From: Planococcus sp. MB-3u-03
Lineage (GTDB): Bacteria > Bacillota > Bacilli > Bacillales_A > Planococcaceae
Reading direction: 5' to 3'
Assembly (NCBI RefSeq): GCF_002833405.1
Contig: NZ_CP025135.1
Span: 601,501 to 665,500 of the forward strand
Length of the DNA: 64,000 nucleotides
Under the pieces are notes generated by a model. That model had not been told where the DNA came from. It saw only the letters and a list, made by a program, of their open reading frames with translations, and searched no databases. Positions 28,020-38,028 of the stretch are shown here, piece by piece. Numbering within the stretch: the stretch's first letter is position 1; every line of letters begins with the position of its first letter. The position numbers and the translations under genes were made by a program.

Positions 28020-28262
28020 TTCTACGCTGCCATCATCCCCATCGACATGATCGATGCCCCATTCGCAATTCCCTTCGTTTTCCCACTCCACTTCATAGCG
28101 CCCCCAGCCATAGTCGATGGAAATCACTTCGGCTGTCCCAAATGAATTGGTGTGAAGATCTTCGATGATCGTGATCGCTTCGGATTCACTAATCTGCGGT
28201 TCTTGCCTACAGCCGAATAATAGAGAGCTTAAGAACAATACGAGCAAACTCAAGCGTTTCAT
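27996..28262 (-). CDS. small lipoprotein
   Basis: An 88-residue lipoprotein with signal peptide and lipobox ending at C17 (SSLLFGC). The mature part contains an EAITIIEDLH helix and a GWGRYEVEW strand, somewhat like a PepSY-type fold; that likeness is weak. AAAGGGGGTG precedes the ATG at 28262. Single gene, function unknown. Confidence 0.6.
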   Translation of the reverse strand: MKRLSLLVLFLSSLLFGCRQEPQISESEAITIIEDLHTNSFGTAEVISIDYGWGRYEVEWENEGNCEWGIDHVDGDDGSVEMKQASIC

Positions 28263-28477
28263 AGCTTCACCCCCTTTGAAAGCTAGACGGAAAGGAGCCA
28301 ACAAAAGTTACTGGAATTTCGGCTGAATATGTTATGTGCTTGCGATAGGCGGGTAGGCAGGGAGTAACACCCATTTATTTGGCAACTGGGAACAACTTGG
28401 TGAATGACCGCAAATGGCCCGGATAGTTAGCACGGAGGAAGAAACCTCAAAATCCTTACTAGAGAGGAATGGTTGAA

Positions 28478-28633
28478 ATGAAAAAATTCGCAGCAATTAT
28501 CTTCGCAAGCGGATTGGCATTGTCCGCATGTTCAGGCGACAGCGAACCGGAAACGGAACCACTCGAAGAAAACGACGGCGCCGATGATACGATGACGGAT
28601 ACGGATGATGGTGAAGAGGAAGAAGAGGATTGA
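28478..28633 (+). CDS. truncated lipoprotein, short copy of the gene at 29632
   Basis: A 51-residue product, MKKFAAIIFASG followed by lipobox and C18, then an acidic tail ending EEEEED. Its first 43 residues closely match the start of the 218-residue lipoprotein at 29632 (SDSEPETEP, DTMTDT blocks), after which it stops. It has a ribosome site (AGAGGAA) and a terminator of its own. It is either a decayed duplicate or a tiny acidic lipoprotein in its own right. Confidence 0.55.
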   Translation: MKKFAAIIFASGLALSACSGDSEPETEPLEENDGADDTMTDTDDGEEEEED

Positions 28634-28689
28634 GAGGACACCATCGTTGGTGAAGGATCTGCAGATAATAAAATATGATTTGAAATGAG

Positions 28690-28713
28690 AGCCTGTGTAA
28701 TCACAGGCTTTTT
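28690..28713 (+). terminator. rho-independent terminator
   Basis: AGCCTGTG pairs with CACAGGCT around TAAT, then TTTT. Confidence 0.85.
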
Positions 28714-28929
28714 GGTGCTTTAAAACATCCCTTTCACTGAGTTTGTTATCTTTTTGTGATGAATAGGTAATGTTAGTGAAATAACCCATTTAATTGGTAA
28801 TCATATATTTCATCTAGTATAATTTGGCATTAACAACTTAACATTTATTAGTCATTCCGATGAACGATAGATGACACAAGATGACATCTTGATTCACCGG
28901 ACACCAAAGAAATGAGGAGGACGAGGAGA

Positions 28930-29598
28930 ATGATTAAAAAATGGTTTGCAGCAGGAACGATCGGTGCAGCATTAACACTTAGCGCCTGCGGTTCGGATAC
29001 GACCGAGGTCAATGAGGAGCAAGATACGACAGCTTCCGAAAGTGTAGAAGAAACGGAAGAAGAAGTCGGCGAAGCAGAAGAAGAGCCTGCTGAGGAGGAA
29101 GCGGCACCGGAAGAAGAAACGGAAGAGTCGGAAAGCGGCAAGCGCTCGAACCCGGTAGCGGTCGGCGAGACGAAAGTGGTCGACATCACGATCTTCGACA
29201 ATGATTCCAATTCTTACGAAGGGAAAGCGGAAATCACCGTCAATTCCATTACGCGCGGCGAAGAAGCGTGGGAAGAAATCCAAAGCACGAACGAATTCAA
29301 CGAAGAACCTGCAGACGGCAGTGAATACTTGATGGCTGATGTAACGGCGACACTCATCGAAGCTGAGACGGAAGATTATGCCTGGTATTTGGATGCCATG
29401 AACTTCAACTTTATCGGCAGCGACGGCTCGCCGTATGACTGGACATCGGTCGTCGTGGAGCCCGAATTGAACGGGGAAGTCTATGAAGGCGGCACATTGG
29501 ATGGCAAAGTGGTCAATATGGTGAAACAAGATGATCCGATCCTCTTGGTCTTTGAAGACGGAAATTGGGACAATGTGTTCTTCAGCACAGAGGAATAA
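28930..29598 (+). CDS. DUF4352-like lipoprotein, copy B1
   Basis: A 222-residue lipoprotein: signal with lipobox LSAC, a long Glu-rich linker (about 25-70) and a C-terminal beta domain (GKRSNPVAVGETKVVDI, FIGSDGSPYDWTS, GKVVNMV) of the kind found in DUF4352/telomeric-repeat-like extracellular domains. A close paralogue lies at 30444. GAGGAGG precedes the ATG at 28930. Function unknown; surface-exposed lipid-anchored protein. Confidence 0.7.
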   Translation: MIKKWFAAGTIGAALTLSACGSDTTEVNEEQDTTASESVEETEEEVGEAEEEPAEEEAAPEEETEESESGKRSNPVAVGETKVVDITIFDNDSNSYEGKAEITVNSITRGEEAWEEIQSTNEFNEEPADGSEYLMADVTATLIEAETEDYAWYLDAMNFNFIGSDGSPYDWTSVVVEPELNGEVYEGGTLDGKVVNMVKQDDPILLVFEDGNWDNVFFSTEE

Positions 29599-29631
29599 AA
29601 CGGAGAAACCACAAAGGGAGAAGGATATTTT

Positions 29632-30288
29632 ATGAAGAAATTTGCAGCAATCATCGCAGCGAGCGGTTTGGCACTCGCCGCTTGCTCGAGCGACAGCGAA
29701 CCTGAAACGGAACCGGTTGAAGAAACTGACGGAGCGGCCGATACGATGACCGACACGCAGGATGCAGAAGAGACGGAATCAGATGAAGAAGGCGGGGGCG
29801 TCAGTGTCGATGAAGGACTCTTCAATGTCGAAGTGACCATTCCGTCCTCGTTCTTCGAAGGCGAAGACCCGGAACAAGTCGCAGCGAACGTCGACAATGC
29901 AGAGGAAGCGATCGTCAATGAAGACGGCTCGATTACCTACAAAATGTCGAAAGCCCAGCATGAAGAAATGATGGAAGAAGTCGCCACAAGCGTCGAAGAA
30001 GCGACCGCCACCATCACCGAATCCGGTGACTACCCGTCCATCCAGGCAATCGAAACCTCTGATAACTATGACCATTTCATCGTCCAAGTCGACCGCGAAG
30101 CATACGAAAACAGCTTCGACGGCTTTGCGACGATGACACTTGGCGTCGTCGGTTCCTTGTATCAGCTATTTAATGGGGAAGATCCTGACAGTTACGAAGT
30201 TACTATCGAGATGGAAGACGTGGAGAGCGGGGAAGTGTTCAATACGATTACTTATCCGGAAGCGTTGGAAGAGATGGGTGAGGAATAG
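29632..30288 (+). CDS. acidic lipoprotein, copy A
   Basis: A 218-residue lipoprotein with lipobox LAAC (C18), an acidic linker (about 22-60) and a C-terminal domain of about 155 residues with no family I recognise. It sits 33 bases after copy B1, probably in the same transcript, and is followed by a terminator. A shortened paralogue of its N-terminus is at 28478. Confidence 0.65.
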   Translation: MKKFAAIIAASGLALAACSSDSEPETEPVEETDGAADTMTDTQDAEETESDEEGGGVSVDEGLFNVEVTIPSSFFEGEDPEQVAANVDNAEEAIVNEDGSITYKMSKAQHEEMMEEVATSVEEATATITESGDYPSIQAIETSDNYDHFIVQVDREAYENSFDGFATMTLGVVGSLYQLFNGEDPDSYEVTIEMEDVESGEVFNTITYPEALEEMGEE

Positions 30289-30302
30289 AATAAAGTTTAG
30301 AA

Positions 30303-30330
30303 AAAGCCTGCAGCAATGCAGGTTTTTTTA
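30303..30330 (+). terminator. rho-independent terminator
   Basis: CCTGCA pairs with TGCAGG around GCAA, followed by seven Ts. Confidence 0.85.
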
Positions 30331-30380
30331 TGTGTAGAAATAAAGAATAGACTATCTTGGAAAACATTAGAAACATTTTT

Positions 30381-30423
30381 ATTGACTGAGACAATTAATT
30401 GTTTTATTATTGTCTTAGACAAT
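30381..30423. promoter_or_regulatory. double operator upstream of lipoprotein B2
   Basis: ATTGACTGAGACAAT (30381-30395) and the perfect odd-length palindrome ATTGTCTTAGACAAT (30409-30423) flank ACAATTAATTGT, a third dyad. The same box occurs before the HTH gene at 31187-31201. Its position directly before the ribosome site suggests repression. Confidence 0.65.
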
Positions 30424-30443
30424 AAATAATGGAGGCGTTAAAA

Positions 30444-31115
30444 ATGAAAAAAGGAATGATCTTAACTACAGGATTGGTTTTCTTATTGGTAGGATGCGGG
30501 GCGGAAGAAAGCAGCACGAACAATTCGGCAACTGAAGAAACGGAAGCAGTTACACAAGCTGAACAAGTTTCGACGGAGAGTGACAGTGGACAAAACGAAG
30601 ACGAAGAAGTGATTGAGCAGGAAAAAGATGAAAATCCAGCTGAAGAAACACAAGCAGGCAAACGGTCGAACCCTGTAGCGGTTGGCGAAACACATATTGT
30701 AGATGTAGCCATTTACGACAATGATTACAATACTCATGAAGGAAAAGCAGAAATCACGATTAATTCGATTCAGCGCGGGCAAGAAGTGTGGGAGTATGTC
30801 CAAGGCGTCAACCAATTTAATGAAGAACCGGCAGAAGGCCATGAGTTTTTAATGGCTGATGTCACAGCGAAATTAGTAGAAGCGGAAACGGAAGACTATG
30901 CCTGGCGTCTGAGCGATATGGACTTCAGCTTTATCGGTAGCGATGGTTCGCCTTATGAATGGACTTCGGTAGTCGTAGATCCAGAACTAAGAGGAGAAAT
31001 TTATGAAGGGGGAACTGTAGAGGGAAAAGTCGTCAATATGGTGAAAAAAGATGACCCGATCCTACTTGTCTACGAAGATAGCAATTGGGACAATATTTTT
31101 TTCGCGACAGAGTAA
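30444..31115 (+). CDS. DUF4352-like lipoprotein, copy B2
   Basis: A 223-residue paralogue of the lipoprotein at 28930. Lipobox ends at C16, an acidic linker follows, and the C-terminal domain has the same blocks (KRSNPVAVGETHIVDVA, SFIGSDGSPYEWTS, GKVVNMVKKDDP). GGAGG precedes the ATG at 30444. Unlike B1 its promoter carries the boxes found in front of the restriction-controller-like HTH gene, so its expression is probably tied to that regulator. Confidence 0.7.
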   Translation: MKKGMILTTGLVFLLVGCGAEESSTNNSATEETEAVTQAEQVSTESDSGQNEDEEVIEQEKDENPAEETQAGKRSNPVAVGETHIVDVAIYDNDYNTHEGKAEITINSIQRGQEVWEYVQGVNQFNEEPAEGHEFLMADVTAKLVEAETEDYAWRLSDMDFSFIGSDGSPYEWTSVVVDPELRGEIYEGGTVEGKVVNMVKKDDPILLVYEDSNWDNIFFATE

Positions 31116-31186
31116 TGGAAAATGCACTGTACTAGAAATAGCCGATCCCCCTTATTGTTTTCTGCAATACTGGACTTTACAATAGT

Positions 31187-31201
31187 ATTGACTAAGACAA
31201 T
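31187..31201. promoter_or_regulatory. operator before the HTH gene of the type I R-M operon
   Basis: ATTGACTAAGACAAT matches the boxes at 30381 and 30409 and touches the AAGGAGG ribosome site of the gene at 31216, which fits autorepression. Confidence 0.6.
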
Positions 31202-31215
31202 AAGGAGGTGGCGGC

Positions 31216-31806
31216 TTGATCGGCTTGGAGTTCATCCTGCATTTATACGAAATGCCCCATATGGAGCTCGCTGAAAAATTGGGCATCCGAAAACAGAACA
31301 TCAATTTATGGATCAAGAAAAAGCAGAACATCCCGAAGAAATACTTGCCGGTTCTTGCTGATATGTTTCACTTAGATGCCGCCTACTTCCAAAAGGAACT
31401 GACCGATCTCGACAAACTGCAGATCCAAAAAGAAAAATTGGAACGGGAACTTCAACCTGTTAATATTAAAGAAATAGAAGAATTTTCTATTTTTGAACCA
31501 GAATCTTTATTAATTGAAAAAAAGCTCTACGATAAACCGGAACTAAACGAACTCATCGCTGAAATCGATCAGCAAAAACTCATCGATAAATTCAGTGAGT
31601 TGGTAGCTGAACCTTTATCCAATAAAGATACAGTTTCGCTGTTTCTAAAATTGCTGGAAGACGCCCCGGCCGAGCCGTTATTCCATAAGACCCTGGAAGG
31701 CTTGGCGCATTATTTGGACGTGCTGCCGCCAGAAATTTCAACGGAACCGGAACAAGAAGAATTCGAAGAAGACCTGTTTGAGGTTTTCGATGACCATAAT
31801 TATTAG
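31216..31806 (+). CDS. HTH regulator heading the type I R-M operon
   Basis: A 196-residue protein with an N-terminal helix-turn-helix (about 12-50: [20 protein letters not shown]) like XRE-type regulators, a coiled-coil segment (about 60-85) and an acidic C-terminus. TTG start with AAGGAGG upstream. It lies 11 bases before hsdM, so it probably controls expression of the restriction-modification genes and, from the shared boxes, its own gene and lipoprotein B2. The C-terminal part is not recognised. Confidence 0.7.
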   Translation: MIGLEFILHLYEMPHMELAEKLGIRKQNINLWIKKKQNIPKKYLPVLADMFHLDAAYFQKELTDLDKLQIQKEKLERELQPVNIKEIEEFSIFEPESLLIEKKLYDKPELNELIAEIDQQKLIDKFSELVAEPLSNKDTVSLFLKLLEDAPAEPLFHKTLEGLAHYLDVLPPEISTEPEQEEFEEDLFEVFDDHNY

Positions 31807-31817
31807 GAGGACTCATC

Positions 31818-33341
31818 ATGAACAACACCACAGCCAATGTCGGCTTTGAAGAAACGCTCTGGAAAGCTGCGGATAAACTGCGCGGCAGTATGGATTCAGG
31901 GGAATACAAACACGTCGTACTCGGGTTGATTTTCCTGAAGTACATTTCCGATAAATTCGAAACGAAATACCAAGAGCTCGTCGAAGAAGGCTCAGGTTTT
32001 GAAGAAGACATCGATGAATACGCAGCCGAGAATATTTTCTGGGTGCCAGCTGAAGCGCGCTGGGATTTCATCAAAGACCACGCAAAAGACGTGAAAATTG
32101 GGCAGATCATCGATGACGCGATGCTCGCGATTGAAAAAGAAAATGCTTCATTAAAAGGCGTGCTTGAGAAGCGCTATGCCCGTCCGGAAATCGATAAGCG
32201 CCGGCTCGGTGAATTGATCGATTTGATCTCGACAATCAAACTGCATTCGAAAAGCGAGAAAGATTTGCTTGGCCGCGTGTATGAATACTTCCTCGGCAAG
32301 TTCGCTTCCGCAGAAGGAAAAGGCGGCGGAGAATTCTATACGCCGACAAGTGTCGTAAAAGTATTGGTTGAAATGCTGGAGCCTTATCAAGGCCGTATCT
32401 ATGACCCGGCTTGCGGTTCAGGAGGGATGTTTATCCAAAGCGAGAAATTCGTTGAAGAACATAAAGGTCGTGTACAAGATCTATCTATCTATGGGCAGGA
32501 ATTAAACTCGACAACATGGAAACTGTGCCGAATGAACTTGGCGATTCGCGGCTTGGACGGCAACTTAGGACCGCACCACGCGGATACGTTTCACGATGAC
32601 TTGCATAAGAACTTAAAAGCGGATTTCATCCTTGCGAATCCGCCGTTCAACATCAGCGACTGGGGCGGCGAACAACTGACCGACGACGTGCGCTGGAAAT
32701 TCGGCATTCCGCCAAAAGGAAACGCCAACTTCGCATGGGTACAGCATATGCTTCATCATTTGGCGCCGCACGGTTCGGCAGGGATTGTGCTGGCTAACGG
32801 ATCGCTTTCTTCGAACACTTCAAATGAAGGGGTTATCCGTAAGAACTTGATTGAAGAAGACCTTGTTGACTGCATCGTATCCTTGCCAGGAAACTTGTTC
32901 TACTCGACAGCCATTCCCGTGTCTCTTTGGATTTTAAGACGCAACAAAGAGAAAAGCGGAAGATTCCGCGAGCGGAAAAACGAAATCCTCTTTATCGATG
33001 CACGCAATGAAGGAAAAATGGTTGACCGCAAACTGCGTGAATTGGAAGCGGAAGATATCAATAAAATCGCCTCAGTTTACCACGCATGGCGCAATAAAGA
33101 TGGTGACTACGAAGATGTACCAGGATTTGTTAAGTCAGCCACTATTGAAGAAGTGCGCAGCCATGACCATATTTTGACACCAGGGCGTTATGTGGGGCTT
33201 GCGGATATTGAAGATGATGGGGTTCCTTTTGAAGAGAAGATGGTAAGCTTAACTACTGAACTAGGAGAGCTATTTACAAAATCATCTGAATTAGAAGACC
33301 AAATCCGTGAAAACTTAAGGGTGATAGGATATGAGATTTAA
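31818..33341 (+). CDS. hsdM: type I restriction-modification system, DNA methyltransferase subunit
   Basis: A 507-residue HsdM: N-terminal helical HsdM_N region (about 8-150), SAM-binding motif D196-P-A-C-G-S-G-G and catalytic NPPF at 274-277, marking an N6-adenine methyltransferase. It works as a dimer with HsdS. GGAGG precedes the ATG. Its end overlaps hsdS by 11 bases. The operon is complete and intact, so active restriction is plausible. Confidence 0.95.
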   Translation: MNNTTANVGFEETLWKAADKLRGSMDSGEYKHVVLGLIFLKYISDKFETKYQELVEEGSGFEEDIDEYAAENIFWVPAEARWDFIKDHAKDVKIGQIIDDAMLAIEKENASLKGVLEKRYARPEIDKRRLGELIDLISTIKLHSKSEKDLLGRVYEYFLGKFASAEGKGGGEFYTPTSVVKVLVEMLEPYQGRIYDPACGSGGMFIQSEKFVEEHKGRVQDLSIYGQELNSTTWKLCRMNLAIRGLDGNLGPHHADTFHDDLHKNLKADFILANPPFNISDWGGEQLTDDVRWKFGIPPKGNANFAWVQHMLHHLAPHGSAGIVLANGSLSSNTSNEGVIRKNLIEEDLVDCIVSLPGNLFYSTAIPVSLWILRRNKEKSGRFRERKNEILFIDARNEGKMVDRKLRELEAEDINKIASVYHAWRNKDGDYEDVPGFVKSATIEEVRSHDHILTPGRYVGLADIEDDGVPFEEKMVSLTTELGELFTKSSELEDQIRENLRVIGYEI

Positions 33342-34608
33342 ATTAAATGAATTAATGAGTATAAAACATGGGTTTGCGTTTAAGGGAGAATTTTTTTCAG
33401 AAAGTCCTACTAATAAAATTCTTGTAACACCAGGGAATTTTAAAACAAGTGGTGGTTTTAATAATAATAAATTTAAATATTATCAAACTGATGGTCCAAT
33501 TAATCGAGATTATGTCTTTAATTCCGGTGACTTAATTATAAATATGACTGATCTTAGTAAGCAATCTGACTCTTTAGGAGCAACTGCTCTTATACCAGAC
33601 AATGGTAAAATGCTTTATCTACATAATCAGCGGGTAGGTAGAGTGAATATAGAAAGGCCAGATTTAATCTCTAAGGAGTTCTTTTATTTTTATAGTAAAA
33701 CTAGATTCTTCCGACACGAGATTATTGGAAGCGCTTCGGGGACTACGGTTAAACATACTTCTCCAACGAAAATTCTATCACATGAAATTGAGTTGCCTCC
33801 ACTGACGATTCAAAAGAAGATATCAAAAATCCTATTAGACATTGAAAATAAGATTTTTTTGAATATGAAAATTATAAATAAATTAGAGGGAATTTCTGAT
33901 ATTTTATTTAGAAACTGGTTCATCGATTTCGAATTCCCGAACGAAGAAGGCCAGCCGTACAAATCAAGCGGCGGGAAAATGGTTGAGAGTGAGTTGGGGA
34001 TGATACCGGAAGGATGGGAAGTAAAACCTGTTTCAAGTATCTCTAAAATTATGAGTGGTGGCACTCCTAAAACAAGTGTTGAAGAATACTGGAATGGTGA
34101 TATTCCATTCTTCACGCCTAAAGATGTTAACAATTCATATTATTCATTAAAGACTGAAAAATATATTACTGAGGCAGGGTTAGATAAGTGCGCTAGTAAG
34201 TATTATCCTAAGAATACAATCTTTATTACGGCTCGGGGCACCGTTGGGAAGTTAGCTTTAGCAGGTAGAAGTATGGCGATGAATCAATCTTGCTATGCTT
34301 TAGCGCATAATGAAAATTATCAATATTACCTCTATCTGCAACTGAAAAGTTTAATGAGGAATATTATTCAGAGTTCTAATGGGGCAGTTTTCAATGCCAT
34401 TACTGTGAGAGATTTTAATTACTACAAGATTCCTGAGGTCTCTCAAGAGATAGTAGAGAAATTTGAGAATTTAGTTTCGCCATTATTTGAAACAATACTA
34501 AATTTGCAGGAAGAGAATATACAATTATCAAACTTACGTGATACTCTTCTACCAAAACTACTTTCAGGAGAAATCGAAGTGCCAGTGAAAGAACCAGAGA
34601 GCGTGTAA
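33331..34608 (+). CDS. hsdS: type I restriction system specificity subunit
   Basis: A 425-residue HsdS with two target-recognition domains (about 1-165 and 225-385), each followed by a conserved helical spacer ([15 protein letters not shown] after the first, [14 protein letters not shown] at the end). These set the two halves of the recognition site. The recognition domains are clearly AT-rich, while the central spacer has the GC-richer codon use of hsdM and hsdR, a mosaic that points to exchange of recognition domains by recombination. Confidence 0.93.
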   Translation: MRFKLNELMSIKHGFAFKGEFFSESPTNKILVTPGNFKTSGGFNNNKFKYYQTDGPINRDYVFNSGDLIINMTDLSKQSDSLGATALIPDNGKMLYLHNQRVGRVNIERPDLISKEFFYFYSKTRFFRHEIIGSASGTTVKHTSPTKILSHEIELPPLTIQKKISKILLDIENKIFLNMKIINKLEGISDILFRNWFIDFEFPNEEGQPYKSSGGKMVESELGMIPEGWEVKPVSSISKIMSGGTPKTSVEEYWNGDIPFFTPKDVNNSYYSLKTEKYITEAGLDKCASKYYPKNTIFITARGTVGKLALAGRSMAMNQSCYALAHNENYQYYLYLQLKSLMRNIIQSSNGAVFNAITVRDFNYYKIPEVSQEIVEKFENLVSPLFETILNLQEENIQLSNLRDTLLPKLLSGEIEVPVKEPESV

Positions 34609-34618
34609 GAAAAGGGGG

Positions 34619-37600
34619 ATGATGATGGAAGGGGTCGAAGCGTTTAACGAAGAGTTTTTGGAGCTTGCGGCGATCGAGGTGCTGCAGGAGTTGGGATATG
34701 ACTATATACACGGACCTGAACTGCACGAGTCAGGGATGCGCAAAGACTACCGGGAAGTAATCATCGAATCGAAATTGCGGGATGCGCTCGGGTTTTTGAA
34801 TCCCGGTATCCCGGGAGAAGCGATTGAAGAAGCTTACCGGCGGATCGTCGCATTTCCTAGTCCGGCATTGATTGAAAATAACCGGGAGTTCCATGAATTG
34901 CTTGTCGATGGGATTGATGTAACCTTCCGGCGCGACGGAGAAATCCGGACGGAAAAAGTATTCATCGTCGATTTTGAAAATATTACACGGAATGACTTTC
35001 TGGTGGTCAATCAATTTACAGTGATCGAGCATGAGAACCGCCGGCCGGATTTGCTTGTTTTCGTCAACGGTTTGCCGCTGGTGGTCATCGAATTGAAGAA
35101 CTTGTCCGATGAAGCTGTCGGTGTTGAACAGGCATATAACCAAATCCAAACGTATAAAACAGAAATTCCTTCCTTGTTCCGCTATAACGCGTTCTCGATC
35201 ATTTCGGATGGCCTTCATGCGAAAGCGGGAACGGTGACATCTAATTTAGAGCGGTTCATGAACTGGCGCACGATTGACGGAGATACGGTCGAGCCTCTTG
35301 ATACACCTCAATACGAAGTGATGCTTCGCGGCTTGCTCGAACCATCGCGCTTTCTCGATGTAGTGCGGAACTTCACGCTTTTCCAGGAAACGCGGGACGC
35401 GGAATTGGACGCAAATGGCCGGAAAATCGGCGAACGTAAATCCATCATCAAAATCATGGCGGCTTATCACCAGTACTATGCGGTGAAAAAAGCGGTGGAA
35501 AACACGAAGCAAGCGGTATCTGCGGAAGGCGACCGGAAAATCGGCGTCATCTGGCATACCCAGGGGAGCGGGAAAAGCTTCTCGATGGTGTTCTATACCG
35601 GGGCGCTTGTCACCGAATTGAACAACCCGACGATTGTCGTCGTCACGGACCGGAATGATTTGGACGATCAATTGTTCAATACGTTTGCGAAATCCGCCGA
35701 TTTATTGCGCCAGGAACCAAAACAGGCGGACGTGCGGAAGTTAGCTGATGCCGGCGGGCAAGCCGGTCAGAACGGCTTATACGATCTCCTCAATGAGCGG
35801 GAAGCGGGGGGCATCATTTTCACGACGATCCAGAAGTTCGCCCCAATTGAAGGCGAGATGCCTGCACTGACCGACCGGCGGAACGTCATCGTTATCGTTG
35901 ATGAAGCGCACCGTAGCCAATACGGTTTCGACGCCAAGACGAATCTCGACACAGGAGAGCAAAAATTCGGCTATGCGAAGTATTTGCGCGATGCGCTACC
36001 GAATGCTTCATTCATCGGATTTACCGGCACACCGATCGAATTCGAAGACAAGTCGACACCTGCCGTTTTCGGCAATTACATCGACATCTACGATATGACC
36101 CAAGCGGTGGAAGACGAAGCAACGGTTAAAATCTATTATGAAAACCGGATTATCCGGCTGGATGTCGATGATGCGGAATGGGACAAAATCGATGAAGCGT
36201 TCGAAGAAATCGTTGAAGGCCATGAAGACACGGCGCGGGAAAAATATAAGTCGCAATGGTCCAGGCTCGAAGCGGTCGTCGGCTCCCCGAACCGCTTGAA
36301 GATGCTTGCCAAAGACATTGTCGAGCATTACGAGACCAAGTCGAAATCGATGGCCGGAAAAGCGATGATCGTCACGATGAGCCGCAAAATCGCGGTACGT
36401 TTATACGATGAAATCATCGGGTTGCGCCCTGAGTGGCATAGTGACGATGTCGATAAAGGCGTCATTAAAGTCGTCATGACAGGCTCCGCTTCTGACGAGG
36501 AAAATCTTCAAAAGCATACCGGCGGCAAACAGCGGCGCGATACTCTGGCGAACCGCATGAAAGATCCGGCTGATGAATTGCAGCTGGTGATCGTGCGGGA
36601 TATGTGGCTGACTGGTTTTGATGTACCGTCGATGCATACGATGTATATCGATAAGCCGATGAAAGGTCATAACCTCATGCAAGCGATCACGCGTGTTAAC
36701 CGGGTCTTTAAAGACAAGCCGGGCGGGGCGATCGTCGATTACCTCGGTATTTTCGAAAGCCTGAAAAAAGCCTTGCGCCAGTATACCGACAAAGACCGGC
36801 AGACAACCGGCATCGATACCGATGCGGCCATCAGGGTCTTGCAGGAAAAGCTGGAAGTGCTGCAAGGCATGTTCCATCGTTTCGATTACTCGGCGTATAT
36901 GGGAACTGCCAATAAAGATCGCGCCATGGCAATCATCGGCGGCATGAACTATGTCCTTGGTATGCCAGAAGAAGAACAAAAAGACTTTAAGCAAGTGGCG
37001 ATGGAACTTGCAAAAGCCCATGTACTGGTCTCAGCAACGCCGGAAGGCATCGAAGTCAAGCCGCACGTTGATTATTTCAAATCAGTGCGCGCCACTTTAC
37101 AGAAGCTCGGCACAGGAAATGGAACGAAGCGTTCGCGTACGGAAATCGAAGCGCGCGTCGATCAGCTTCTCGAGAAGTCGATCATTTCACAAGACGTGGT
37201 CGACGTATTCGATTCACTCGGCATCGAACAGCCGGACGTCTCGATTCTGTCCGAACAATTCCTTGAAGAAATCCGCCACTTGCAGCACAAAAACGTTGCA
37301 GTGGAAATGCTCAAAAAATTGCTCGACGGCAAACTGAAAGTCATGGAGCGTTCAAACCTCGTGAAATCCGAACGCTATTCCGAAAAGCTGCAGCGGGCAC
37401 TTCAGAAATACCGCAACCAGGGTATTACGAATGTTGAGGTCATTGAAGAATTGATTCGTCTTGCATATGACATTAAAAAAGAAGATGACGCTGAAAACGA
37501 ACTTGGTTTGAACAAAGACGAAGTCGCTTTCTATACGGCTTTGACTGATAACGAAAAAGTAAATGAAATGATGGGCGACGAAACGCTTATCAAAATCGCC

Positions 37601-37840
37601 CAAGAATTGACGTCCAAAATTCGCGCGAACGTATCAGTCGACTGGACTGTCCGCAAAGACGCCCAAGCCGCCATGCGCCGACTTGTCAAACGCTTGTTGA
37701 AAGAACATGGTTATCCACCGTTCCAACAGAAAGTGGCAGTGGAGACTGTTCTGCGTCAGGCTGAATTGATGAGTACGAATGTTAGTGATTGGAAATCGAA
37801 GCAGCGGGTTTCGGATCCACAAGGTTCATATATTGATTAG
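34619..37840 (+). CDS. hsdR: type I restriction system endonuclease/translocase subunit
   Basis: A 1073-residue HsdR. The N-terminal PD-(D/E)XK nuclease has PDLLVFVNGLPLVVIELKN. The SF2 translocase has Walker A G316-S-G-K-S320, DEAH box D428-E-A-H431 and a later TGFDVPSMHT. A helical C-terminal domain binds the methyltransferase. It starts 10 bases after hsdS. The start may be 34619, 34622 or 34625 (three ATGs in a row). Confidence 0.95.
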   Translation: MMMEGVEAFNEEFLELAAIEVLQELGYDYIHGPELHESGMRKDYREVIIESKLRDALGFLNPGIPGEAIEEAYRRIVAFPSPALIENNREFHELLVDGIDVTFRRDGEIRTEKVFIVDFENITRNDFLVVNQFTVIEHENRRPDLLVFVNGLPLVVIELKNLSDEAVGVEQAYNQIQTYKTEIPSLFRYNAFSIISDGLHAKAGTVTSNLERFMNWRTIDGDTVEPLDTPQYEVMLRGLLEPSRFLDVVRNFTLFQETRDAELDANGRKIGERKSIIKIMAAYHQYYAVKKAVENTKQAVSAEGDRKIGVIWHTQGSGKSFSMVFYTGALVTELNNPTIVVVTDRNDLDDQLFNTFAKSADLLRQEPKQADVRKLADAGGQAGQNGLYDLLNEREAGGIIFTTIQKFAPIEGEMPALTDRRNVIVIVDEAHRSQYGFDAKTNLDTGEQKFGYAKYLRDALPNASFIGFTGTPIEFEDKSTPAVFGNYIDIYDMTQAVEDEATVKIYYENRIIRLDVDDAEWDKIDEAFEEIVEGHEDTAREKYKSQWSRLEAVVGSPNRLKMLAKDIVEHYETKSKSMAGKAMIVTMSRKIAVRLYDEIIGLRPEWHSDDVDKGVIKVVMTGSASDEENLQKHTGGKQRRDTLANRMKDPADELQLVIVRDMWLTGFDVPSMHTMYIDKPMKGHNLMQAITRVNRVFKDKPGGAIVDYLGIFESLKKALRQYTDKDRQTTGIDTDAAIRVLQEKLEVLQGMFHRFDYSAYMGTANKDRAMAIIGGMNYVLGMPEEEQKDFKQVAMELAKAHVLVSATPEGIEVKPHVDYFKSVRATLQKLGTGNGTKRSRTEIEARVDQLLEKSIISQDVVDVFDSLGIEQPDVSILSEQFLEEIRHLQHKNVAVEMLKKLLDGKLKVMERSNLVKSERYSEKLQRALQKYRNQGITNVEVIEELIRLAYDIKKEDDAENELGLNKDEVAFYTALTDNEKVNEMMGDETLIKIAQELTSKIRANVSVDWTVRKDAQAAMRRLVKRLLKEHGYPPFQQKVAVETVLRQAELMSTNVSDWKSKQRVSDPQGSYID

Positions 37841-37885
37841 TATTAGTTGCGCTTAAAGTTGTAGCTATGTAGATAACGATAGATT

Positions 37886-37938
37886 AGAAAAGAGACGATT
37901 TTGAGAATCTAAATGATTTTTAAATCGTCTTTTCTTTA
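37886..37938 (+). terminator. terminator after hsdR
   Basis: AGAAAAGAGACGATTT pairs with AAATCGTCTTTTCT with one bulge, then a short T-run. Base composition turns strongly AT-rich here, at the start of the island. Confidence 0.7.
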
Positions 37939-38028
37939 AAATAATTTGTCAGAATTAATTGGGAATTTATTTATAGAATGAGTCAATACTATCCAATTTA
38001 AAATTACATTTTTTAAGGGGACTCGTTT

